DNA of 36,715 nucleotides, from assembly GCA_900290255.1 (NCBI GenBank), contig OMOD01000186.1, positions 1-36,715 of the forward strand. Direction: 5' to 3'. A model generated the notes under the pieces. The model saw only the letters and a list, made by a program, of their open reading frames with translations. It had not been told where the DNA came from and ran no database searches. The translations under genes and the position numbers were made by a program. This DNA comes from Candidatus Sulfotelmatobacter kueseliae. GTDB taxonomy: Bacteria; Acidobacteriota; Terriglobia; Terriglobales; Acidobacteriaceae. Numbering within the stretch: the stretch's first letter is position 1; every line of letters begins with the position of its first letter. Positions 15,483-21,803 of the stretch are shown here, piece by piece.

Positions 15483-15821
15483 GGGCTGAAGCCCATATTG
15501 TCCTGAGACGCCCTTGGCGCGGCGCTGAAGCGCCGCTCTTCCATCGGGCGCCCACAGGGGCTAAAGCCCTGTTGTTTTGAGAGCGTCTTGACGCGGGCCT
15601 AAAGGCCCGCTCTTCCACGTTGCTTTGGGGCCGCTCTTCCACCTTCGGGCTGAAGCCCATATTGCCCTGGAGACGCCCTTTACGCGGCGCTGAAGCGCCG
15701 CTCTTCAACTCGCCTACGCAGGCAATCTTTTCGCGACAAGCAATGCCGCCGACAATCCCGTGGAAGAGCGGCCCTTCCAGGGCCGCGTTGCGAGCGCCAA
15801 ATCAAGTTCGGCCTTCAGGCC
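15483..15821. repeat. REP palindrome cluster upstream of the RAYT gene
   Basis: At least eight palindromes of related design. Class 1: GCGGCGCT-GA-AGCGCCGC followed by TCTTC (15519-15536 and 15684-15701), GCGGGCCT-AA-AGGCCCGC followed by TCTTCCAC (15593-15610), and an inverted copy GCGGCCC/GGGCCGC preceded by TGGAAGA (15768-15786). Class 2: GGGCTGAAGCCC (15483-15494, 15647-15658), a GGGGCTAAAGCCC form (15555-15571) and GGCCTTCAGGCC (15810-15821). The tail TCTTCCAC or its complement marks orientation of class 1. Classes 1 and 2 alternate, as in bacterial interspersed mosaic elements. Confidence 0.9.
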
Positions 15822-15903
15822 CCGTGTACCGTTTTGGAATTCCCGCCGCAAATTGTGACATCTCTCACAGACAAGACACTGCCATCCCCATGACCATCGC
15901 GAA

Positions 15904-16374
15904 ATGGACTCCGACCGCGTTTTCTTCGCCACCACCATCACCATCCAACGCCGTCCAATCTTTCGCCGGGAAACAACTGCTCGACTCCTGATAGACACCC
16001 TCGCGCACTACCGCGACGGACGAAAATTCCTGCTCCATGAATTCGTCGTCATGCCCGATCACATCCACGCGCTGCTCAGTCCGGCGGAGGAAATCTCTCT
16101 GGAACGGGCCGTGCAGTTCATCAAAGGAGGATTCTCGAATCGCTTGAAAGATCGTGGCTCCGTCTGGCAGCCGAGCTTCACGAATCATCGCATCAGGGAT
16201 TGGGAGGATTACGAGCAGCATCGTGAGTACATCCGGATGAACCCGGTGCGAGCGCGCTTGGCGGGGCGCCCAGAGGAGTATCCGTATTCGTCGGCCGCAG
16301 GCGCGTTGCGGATGGACCCGGTGCCGCAAGGGCTAAAGCCCTGTTGTTTTGAGAGCGCCTTAACGCGGGCCTAA
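15904..16374 (+). CDS. REP-associated tyrosine transposase (RAYT, IS200/IS605-like Y1 family)
   Basis: Encodes 156 aa. The HUH nuclease motif is present as MPDHIHALLSP (His-Ile-His), with the usual downstream FIKGGFSNRLK, VWQPSF, HRIRDWEDYEQHREYIRMNPVRARL and EEYPYSSA blocks. These enzymes nick and join single-stranded REP DNA through a catalytic Tyr. The residue after FS in the KGGFSNR block is Asn; related proteins I recall often have Tyr there, so catalytic competence is uncertain. REP palindromes flank both sides, which fits a RAYT and its substrates. The last 15 or so residues (GLKPCCFESALTRA) and the stop codon are supplied by a REP element. No clear Shine-Dalgarno site precedes the ATG. 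Confidence 0.88.
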   Translation: MDSDRVFFATTITIQRRPIFRRETTARLLIDTLAHYRDGRKFLLHEFVVMPDHIHALLSPAEEISLERAVQFIKGGFSNRLKDRGSVWQPSFTNHRIRDWEDYEQHREYIRMNPVRARLAGRPEEYPYSSAAGALRMDPVPQGLKPCCFESALTRA

Positions 16375-16390
16375 AGGCCCGCTCTTCCAC
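16328..16390 (+). repeat. REP pair overlapping the RAYT 3' end
   Basis: GGGCTAAAGCCC followed by GCGGGCCT-AA-AGGCCCGC and TCTTCCAC. Apart from two or three substitutions it repeats the 60-bp stretch at 15557-15618 upstream of the RAYT gene, including the spacer between the two palindromes. The RAYT stop TAA (16372-16374) lies in the loop of the second palindrome. Confidence 0.9.
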
Positions 16391-16649
16391 GCTTGATCCA
16401 GCGGTGGCGCGCGAGCGGGGGTCACTCTTCCACCCGACGCCCACGGGCGTGGAATCTGTCGCCGTGGCGACGCTTAACGGAGGCCGTTCGACTCGCTCAG
16501 GGCAGGCTCTAGCCGCAAAGGACACGGCTTAGGATGCGGACAGCCGTTGATTTACCCTCGCTTCCTTCTCTCTTTCCAGTGACTTCGGTTACCTATCATC
16601 GAGAGGGATCGGCTGAAAGAATTTCGTTTTGCAAGTTTGGAAGGACATC

Positions 16650-16931
16650 ATGGGCAAGCGCACTGGTTTGATTATTTCGTTTTGTATTGGCGGGATCGTG
16701 GGGGTGGTGCTGGTCCGAGCTTTCTTTCTGGATGGTCTGGAAGAATTCGGGTGGCGAATGTTCTGGGAAGGGCTTGGAAATGGACGCATGATGGATCCAG
16801 GGATGGTCCTGCAGTCCACCACCTTCCTGAAGTGTGTAGGTGGTCTGGTGATCGGCGGGGCTCTGGGAGCGCTGATCACGCATATGCGGTGGAACAAGGT
16901 GCCAAAGCAAGCAGGGAGTCATGGAGATTAA
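16650..16931 (+). CDS. Small membrane protein (93 aa), first gene of the DUF2752 cluster
   Basis: Encodes 93 aa from ATG 16650, with GGAAGGA just upstream. Two hydrophobic helices are visible, GLIISFCIGGIVGVVLVRAF near the N-terminus and CVGGLVIGGALGALITH near the C-terminus, separated by a soluble loop with several Met and Gly. The family is not recognised. Its last 11 bases overlap the next gene. About 260 bp upstream (16391-16649) hold degraded REP-like palindromes and presumably the promoter of the cluster. Confidence 0.65.
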   Translation: MGKRTGLIISFCIGGIVGVVLVRAFFLDGLEEFGWRMFWEGLGNGRMMDPGMVLQSTTFLKCVGGLVIGGALGALITHMRWNKVPKQAGSHGD

Positions 16932-17334
16932 TGTCTGCCCTCCCTGGATGCTGGCGAAGTTGGGAGTTCCTTCCGGGAAGCAACCTCATGTTGGGATCTT
17001 GCTGTCGAGTTTGTTGGCTCTGACGATCTCCCCAATTCTTGTACGCCTGCCGCACTTCTGCCTGGCACAAAAGATCCTGGGGATTCCGTGCCCCGGATGT
17101 GGAGTGATGCATTCGTTGATCGCCATCTCACATTTGCAATTTCACCAGGCATGGATGTTTAACCCTGCCGGAATCCTTCTGGCGTCGTATCTGGCGTTCC
17201 AGGTATTCGGCCGTTCGTTGGTGTTGGCTTCAGTCTTGAGTGCAAGCGGCGTTTCGGCAATGTCAAAGCATGGACAAGCGGGAGTCGTTGCCGCTCTGTT
17301 CGCCGTTTGGTTGGTGCGATTAATCAATCTTTAA
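16921..17334 (+). CDS. DUF2752 membrane protein
   Basis: Encodes 137 aa with three predicted membrane segments. The DUF2752 signature is ILGIPCPGCGVMHSLIA followed by HQAWMFNPAGILLA; the more common ending CGxTR is replaced by CGVMH. The two Cys of CPGC could bind metal or form a disulfide, but the family's role is unknown. It overlaps the previous gene by 11 bp with GGGAG immediately before the start, so translation is likely coupled. A second DUF2752 gene closes the cluster at 18027. Confidence 0.8.
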   Translation: MEINVCPPWMLAKLGVPSGKQPHVGILLSSLLALTISPILVRLPHFCLAQKILGIPCPGCGVMHSLIAISHLQFHQAWMFNPAGILLASYLAFQVFGRSLVLASVLSASGVSAMSKHGQAGVVAALFAVWLVRLINL

Positions 17335-17346
17335 GGAGAGAACTAC

Positions 17347-17514
17347 ATGGCTAGTATTACTTGTCAAAAGTGCGGGAAACCCACAGAGAGGGCGGGATAT
17401 CCGGTGTGGGCCATCGTGGTGTCAATATGCCTTTTTCCGCTGGGACTACTTTCGCTGCTGGCGGGGCGCAAACCGACAACCTGCGGCAGCTGCGGGTTTA
17501 CCTGGCAGGCATAA
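17347..17514 (+). CDS. Small zinc-ribbon membrane protein (55 aa)
   Basis: Encodes 55 aa from ATG 17347, with a strong AAGGAGAG upstream. The N-terminus has TCQKCGK, the middle is a hydrophobic helix (VWAIVVSICLFPLGLLSLLAG), and the C-terminus has TCGSCGFTWQA. Two CxxC knuckles flanking one membrane span would form a split zinc ribbon, provided both ends face the same side through a hairpin helix. It lies 12 bp after the DUF2752 gene in a run of closely spaced genes. Function unknown. Confidence 0.8.
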   Translation: MASITCQKCGKPTERAGYPVWAIVVSICLFPLGLLSLLAGRKPTTCGSCGFTWQA

Positions 17515-17595
17515 GCAGCGCCTCCAGGAAGATTCGCTGTCCGCGAGGATAACCGGAATTTGAACACCGATCCGCCACGAACAAGGGGGACGAGT

Positions 17596-18042
17596 ATGTA
17601 TTGTCAGAATTGTGGAAAGGCAGTTGCGGAGAATGCCGCAGTGTGCCTCTCCTGCGGCGCACTGCCCAGAAGCGGGAACCAGTTCTGTCCAGGGTGCGCA
17701 ACCCCAACCCAGCCCATACAAGTTGTTTGCGTAAAGTGCGGTGCCGCTTTGAACCCGGGCGCACTATCCGGAAGTAGCGGCGAACGTATTGCACCGTGCA
17801 ATCCGCCGAGAGACCCTGTGCTGATGGCCGCGCTCAGCGGATGCTGCATCGCAGGATTGGGTCAAATCGTGCTTGGGCAAGTTGCGAAAGGCGTCGTCAT
17901 TATGCTTGGTTCCATGGTGATTGGAGTGCTGACAATGGGTGTCGGCATTCTGGTCACATGGCCCGCTGGCGCGGTTGACGCCTACCTGGTCGCCAAGAAA
18001 CTCAAAGAGGGACGCAGCGTGGGGCAATGGGAATTCTTTTAG
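17596..18042 (+). CDS. Zinc-ribbon and membrane-domain protein (TM2-like)
   Basis: Encodes 148 aa from ATG 17596, preceded by GGGGGA. The N-terminal half contains three zinc-ribbon knuckle sets: MYCQNCGK with CLSCG, QFCPGCA, and VVCVKCGAALNPG. The C-terminal half has two membrane helices (about LMAALSGCCIAGLGQIVLG and GVVIMLGSMVIGVLTMGVG) and the AVDAYLVAKKL ending typical of TM2-type proteins. Such zinc-ribbon/TM2 proteins are often neighbours of DUF2752 proteins; their role is not established. It overlaps the next gene by 16 bp. Confidence 0.8.
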   Translation: MYCQNCGKAVAENAAVCLSCGALPRSGNQFCPGCATPTQPIQVVCVKCGAALNPGALSGSSGERIAPCNPPRDPVLMAALSGCCIAGLGQIVLGQVAKGVVIMLGSMVIGVLTMGVGILVTWPAGAVDAYLVAKKLKEGRSVGQWEFF

Positions 18043-18419
18043 AGCGGTGGCCAGGCATCCAGAGGGCAGTTACGGCACGACGAGTTGAGCTGGCCTTGAT
18101 TGTCGCGGCCATAGCCTATTTCACGCTATCCCGGACTCTTCTGAATATTCCCATGTGCCCATTTGCTTACCTGGGCATTAACTGTCCAACTTGCGGTACA
18201 ACCCGCGCGGTATGGCAGATCTTCCATGGTCATTTCTGGGCCGCGTGGTCCTTGAACCCGATCGGGTTCATCGTTGTTTTTCTCCTGCTTCGCAGGCTAA
18301 GCGTGCTTTCTGCCCCCCGCCATCTCGTGGTAAGAATCGTCAGCAACCAGGTTGCGGACATAGCGCTATTGGGCGCCTTCTTCTGCGCTGGCTTCATGAA
18401 GTTTCTGCATGTCGTTTAA
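18027..18419 (+). CDS. DUF2752 membrane protein (second copy)
   Basis: Encodes 130 aa starting inside the end of the TM2-like gene. The full DUF2752 signature is present: MCPFAYLGINCPTCGTTRAVWQIFHGHFWAAWSLNPIGF. Membrane segments lie at about 21-38, 83-100 and 108-125. Unlike the first copy it keeps the canonical CPxCGTTR. The gene ends the cluster; two palindromes lie between it and the convergent purB gene. Confidence 0.85.
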   Translation: MGILLERWPGIQRAVTARRVELALIVAAIAYFTLSRTLLNIPMCPFAYLGINCPTCGTTRAVWQIFHGHFWAAWSLNPIGFIVVFLLLRRLSVLSAPRHLVVRIVSNQVADIALLGAFFCAGFMKFLHVV

Positions 18420-18463
18420 CGCTGCTTTTGAGGCGCTCTGATGCGGCCGGGGCAGGGGCAAGT

Positions 18464-18547
18464 CCCACGTCTCGCAAAGAACGCGAGACATGGGCCACCC
18501 GGCAAAATCCCCACCCTGTCTCTCCAAAGGACGGAGAGACAAAGATG
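18464..18547. repeat. Paired palindromes between the DUF2752 cluster and purB
   Basis: Two hairpins of the same design. The first is GTCTCGC and GCGAGAC around AAAGAAC (18469-18489); the second is TGTCTCTCC and GGAGAGACA around AAAGGAC (18517-18541). Both have 7-base loops starting AAAG and CCCAC before and TGGG after the stem. They lie between convergent genes and may act as a termination barrier. They appear to be two copies of one repeat with co-varied stems. Confidence 0.7.
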
Positions 18548-18558
18548 GGGCACCCGCT

Positions 18559-19893
18559 TCATTTCTTGCGCGAGCGCTTCTTCTTGCGGTCCTCCTTCTT
18601 CACCCCGAACACGCGGGCGAAAATCTTGTCTACATTCTTTAGTTGGCGTTGCAGATCGAAGGCGTATTCGATCTGGCGGCGGGGGACGCGGCTGGTGATT
18701 TCCTTATCGGCCAACACTGACTGATGAAAATCCAGGCCTTCCTTCCAGGCGCGCATGGCGTGGGATTGCACGAGGCGGTAGGCGTCCTCGCGGCTGACGC
18801 CATGCTCGACCAGATCGAGCAGGAGCTGTCCGCTGAAGATGAGGCCGCGGGTCGATTCGAGATTGGCGCGCATGCGGTCGGGATAGACGAACATGGTGTC
18901 AATCAGGTTGGCGGTCTTCGACAGCATATAGTCGGCGAGCGTGGTGGAGTCGGGCAGGATGACGCGCTCGACCGAGGAATGTGAGATGTCGCGCTCGTGC
19001 CAGAGGGCGACGTTTTCGAATCCGGCCTGGGCGTTCGAGCGCACCACGCGGGCCAGGCCGCTGATCTGCTCGCAGGTCACGGGATTGCGCTTGTGCGGCA
19101 TGGCGGAGGAGCCCTTTTGCTTTTCGCTGAAGAATTCCTCGGCTTCGCGGACTTCGGTGCGCTGCAGGTGGCGAATCTCGGTCGCAATCTTGTCGAGCGT
19201 GGAGGCGATCACGGCGAGCGTCGCGAGATACTGAGCGTGGCGGTCGCGCTGGATCACTTGCGACGACACGGCGGCGGCTTTCAATCCCAGGCGGGCGCAG
19301 ATTTTCTCTTCGAGGTCGGGCCTGAGGTGGGCGAAGATTCCGACGGCGCCGGAGAATTTGCCGACGCGCATGTCCTCGGCCGCAGCCAGGAAGCGCGCGA
19401 TGTTGCGCTGCGTCTCCGAATACCAGTTGGCCAGCTTGAAGCCGAAGGTGATGGGCTCGGCGTGGATGCCGTGGGTGCGTCCGACCATGGGAGTGTCTTT
19501 AAACTCCCAGGCGCGGCGCTCAAGGGCTTCGGCGAGGCGCTGGAGATCTTGCGCGATGACTTCGGAGGCCTGGCGGATGAGCAGGGCCTGCGCGGTGTCG
19601 ACCACGTCGTTGGAAGTGAGGCCGTAGTGGAACCAGCGGGCGTGCGGGCCGACGATTTCGGCGACGGCGGTGGTGAAGGCGATGACGTCGTGGCGAACTT
19701 CGGCTTCGATTTCGTGGATGCGCTCGACGCGGAAATCGGCGCGCTCGCGGATGGCTTTGGCGGCGTCTTTGGGGACGAGGCCGGCCTCAGCGAGAGTTTC
19801 GGTGGCGGCAACTTCGACTGCGAGCCAGGTGCGGAAGCGGTTTTCGTCGCTCCAGATGCGGGCCATCTCGGGGCGGGTGTAGCGCGGGATCAC
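18559..19893 (-). CDS. purB: Adenylosuccinate lyase
   Basis: Encodes 444 aa, the usual size. The enzyme acts twice in purine synthesis, releasing fumarate from SAICAR and from adenylosuccinate. The fumarase/aspartase superfamily signature [11 protein letters not shown] is present, along with [22 protein letters not shown] and [14 protein letters not shown], which hold the catalytic histidine and substrate contacts. The C-terminus is strongly basic ([13 protein letters not shown]). No other purine gene is adjacent. The start follows a plausible purine-rich site, and the upstream spacer holds a foldback repeat. Confidence 0.96.
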   Translation of the reverse strand: MIPRYTRPEMARIWSDENRFRTWLAVEVAATETLAEAGLVPKDAAKAIRERADFRVERIHEIEAEVRHDVIAFTTAVAEIVGPHARWFHYGLTSNDVVDTAQALLIRQASEVIAQDLQRLAEALERRAWEFKDTPMVGRTHGIHAEPITFGFKLANWYSETQRNIARFLAAAEDMRVGKFSGAVGIFAHLRPDLEEKICARLGLKAAAVSSQVIQRDRHAQYLATLAVIASTLDKIATEIRHLQRTEVREAEEFFSEKQKGSSAMPHKRNPVTCEQISGLARVVRSNAQAGFENVALWHERDISHSSVERVILPDSTTLADYMLSKTANLIDTMFVYPDRMRANLESTRGLIFSGQLLLDLVEHGVSREDAYRLVQSHAMRAWKEGLDFHQSVLADKEITSRVPRRQIEYAFDLQRQLKNVDKIFARVFGVKKEDRKKKRSRKK

Positions 19894-19988
19894 GGTCGGA
19901 TCGCCTCCTGTCGCGTGAGTGGAATGTGTGGACAGAGGATTCTAAATGGAGGGAGGAAAAGAGGCCAGCGCGGAGGCGAATTGGTACA

Positions 19989-20133
19989 GTCCTAATTTAG
20001 TTCTTTCACCAAGGAGCCACAGAGACACAGAGGAAACCAACTGCTTGGCAAACTCTCCCTCTTCCGGCTTTTTTCAGGTGCGAGGTTTCCTCCGTGACTC
20101 TGTGACTCTGTGGTGAAAAAAGCAAATTAGGAC
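19989..20133. mobile_element. Foldback (MITE-like) element with about 48-bp imperfect inverted repeats
   Basis: The left arm begins GTCCTAATTT and runs through CTTTCACCA and CACAGAG to GAGGAAACC. The right arm is its imperfect reverse complement, from GGTTTCCTC through CTCTGTG and GGTGAAA to AAATTAGGAC. The central 45 bases are unpaired. There is no coding capacity. Size, symmetry and the intergenic position between purB and the BON gene suggest a non-autonomous mobile element. I do not see target-site duplications clearly. Confidence 0.65.
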
Positions 20134-20160
20134 ACTACCGGCGAATCGCACCTCAACCAA

Positions 20161-20186
20161 CAAAAAGGCGGGGCTTGCGCCCCGCC
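20161..20186 (-). terminator. Intrinsic terminator of the BON-domain gene
   Basis: Read on the minus strand, GGCGGGGC and GCCCCGCC form a perfect 8-bp stem around GCAA, followed by TTTTTG. It lies 26 bp past the stop of the BON gene. Confidence 0.88.
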
Positions 20187-20211
20187 AACTCACCGCTACA
20201 TCAACTCAAAC

Positions 20212-21006
20212 TTACATCCCCTGCCGGTTCGATTTTGCTTCGACCTGCAGATTGTTCTCTACGCTGAAAGCGCCGGGGAGCTGGTTGGCTCTCATCCCTG
20301 CGACTTGCTTGTCCATCGTGCTATCCACCGAACCGTAGAGCGTTACGTGCCCGTTGGCCACGACGATGCGAATCGGACGAGCAGGATCGACGGCGTACTT
20401 GCTCAGTACGGAATCGCCATAGATCAAGCGCGCCGCACGCAGACGCAAGCCGTCATCGAAGATCGAGACTGGCTCGACCGAGATGTTGGCGATTACGTCT
20501 TTCACGCCGGGCATGTTGGCGATGTCGGCCAGGGCCTCGTCGCGGCCCACGCCGGTGCGGTCCTGACCTTCAACCGTCACCACGCCGTCCTTCACCCCGA
20601 GGGCAAAATAATCGAACGTGCTGTCAAAGCCCACGCGGACGTAGCGCAGTTTCTCGGCCAGTTTCTGCTCGAGCTGCGCGTCGGGCACGTTGGGACCGGC
20701 CACGGTGATCAGGTTGCGCACACCCTGCACGTCCGAGGTCTTGCGCGCCAGTTTTGCGGCGTCCAGCTTGCGCTGGTAGAGGTCCACCGTGCCGGTGAGG
20801 GTCACGATGCCGTCTTCCACGCCGGCTTTAACGTCGCTGAACTGACTCTTGGCCGCCAGCTTGTGGGTCACCGCGGTCTGAATCTGATTATCGTAGCGAG
20901 CCGCCGCCGGGGTTTGGGCCAGGAGCGTCGCGCTCAACAGTCCTACCGCCAGCTGAGAACCTGCCAGTTTTACCAGGGTCCTGGTTGTTGCTTTTGCGAA
21001 AGTCAT
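20212..21006 (-). CDS. Secreted protein with three BON domains
   Basis: Encodes 264 aa. A signal peptide (about residues 1-36, LVKLAGSQLAVGLLSATLLA) is followed by three BON domains at about 37-105, 108-178 and 182-258. Each has the repeating pattern of a helix, then DGxVTLxGxV and a GVxxVxN ending: DGIVTLTGTVDLY, DGVVTVEGQDRTG and NGHVTLYGSVDSTMDKQ. BON proteins such as OsmY are periplasmic and bind phospholipid or stabilise the envelope under stress. AGGTG precedes the ATG, a good terminator follows, and an inverted repeat lies upstream, so it is a single-gene unit. Confidence 0.9.
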   Translation of the reverse strand: MTFAKATTRTLVKLAGSQLAVGLLSATLLAQTPAAARYDNQIQTAVTHKLAAKSQFSDVKAGVEDGIVTLTGTVDLYQRKLDAAKLARKTSDVQGVRNLITVAGPNVPDAQLEQKLAEKLRYVRVGFDSTFDYFALGVKDGVVTVEGQDRTGVGRDEALADIANMPGVKDVIANISVEPVSIFDDGLRLRAARLIYGDSVLSKYAVDPARPIRIVVANGHVTLYGSVDSTMDKQVAGMRANQLPGAFSVENNLQVEAKSNRQGM

Positions 21007-21041
21007 AGGTCACCTCTATCTCCTCGTTGACGAAACTTTAC

Positions 21042-21063
21042 GAATTAACCATTCGGTTAATTC
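21042..21063. promoter_or_regulatory. Perfect inverted repeat upstream of the BON gene
   Basis: GAATTAACC and GGTTAATTC form a perfect 9-bp inverted repeat around ATTC, 36-57 bp before the ATG. The AT-rich arms in GC-rich DNA and the promoter-like distance make a repressor operator (TetR-like size) plausible. Confidence 0.5.
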
Positions 21064-21243
21064 TTTCGATGAGGCAAGGTGCGGCGCAGATGCATGCGGA
21101 GAAGAAAAAATAGTCGCGCTGAGATGGCGGCTGGAGCGCAACTTTCCGGGAAGGAGCGGGTTGCGGGATGGCGGGCCCGCGCGGCGCCAGCTTTTCCTTG
21201 TTATCTTCGAGTGGGCTTGGAACCTATTGAGTGCGGCATGACC

Positions 21244-21585
21244 TTAGCGCCGGGTTCGAGCGGAACGCGGAGGGGGATTCGGTGTGCGCTTGCGCCGATC
21301 CCTGAAAGCGGCTCCGCTGAAGCACCAATATCCGGCCAGCGATCCTCCAGCAAAGACTGACCACAAAACGGTGTGGGCCCACGAATCAAATTGTTCCGCG
21401 CTCACATTGGGGAGGTCCGTAGAGGCGAGGGGCCAAATCAGGACCGCGTAAATTGACACGGCCAGTAGAACGGCAGCGAGCCCGGCCCCGATCGCCATCG
21501 CTCCGGCCGACAAGCTTTCGAACAGGAGCATGCTCCAGTGCTGATCGGTCGAGGCGGTGCGCGGCCGTTCTACAAGCGGAGACAT
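21244..21585 (-). CDS. Small two-helix membrane protein (113 aa)
   Basis: Encodes 113 aa with hydrophobic segments at about 24-52 (AGAMAIGAGLAAVLLAVSIY) and 72-92 (VLWSVFAGGSLAGYWCF), and a basic Pro/Arg C-terminus. AGGAGG lies three bases before the ATG, somewhat close. It is divergent from the histidine kinase gene. No family is recognised. Confidence 0.6.
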   Translation of the reverse strand: MSPLVERPRTASTDQHWSMLLFESLSAGAMAIGAGLAAVLLAVSIYAVLIWPLASTDLPNVSAEQFDSWAHTVLWSVFAGGSLAGYWCFSGAAFRDRRKRTPNPPPRSARTRR

Positions 21586-21803
21586 GGTCCTCCTGAAAAA
21601 GTGCGTCCCGCAGGGCGGAAGGCGATCCTGCTGCGTCAGGGTCGAGCATAAAGACTCAGCGGCCTGCCTTCCAAGTTACGAAGGGGCCTTGAAGGTAAGG
21701 CAGGTTCGGGACATGCCGCTGTGGGATTACCCCGGTAACTTTGGAGCGAGTACTGGGCGCTTTACCATGCCAAGGGGACGAATTCTGCGGAAAACGACGC
21801 GGT

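Noticed and set aside
15483..15821. CRISPR-like repeat array
   Set aside because: Palindromes of two classes at irregular spacing and in both orientations, no uniform spacers and no cas genes; REP elements next to a RAYT explain them.
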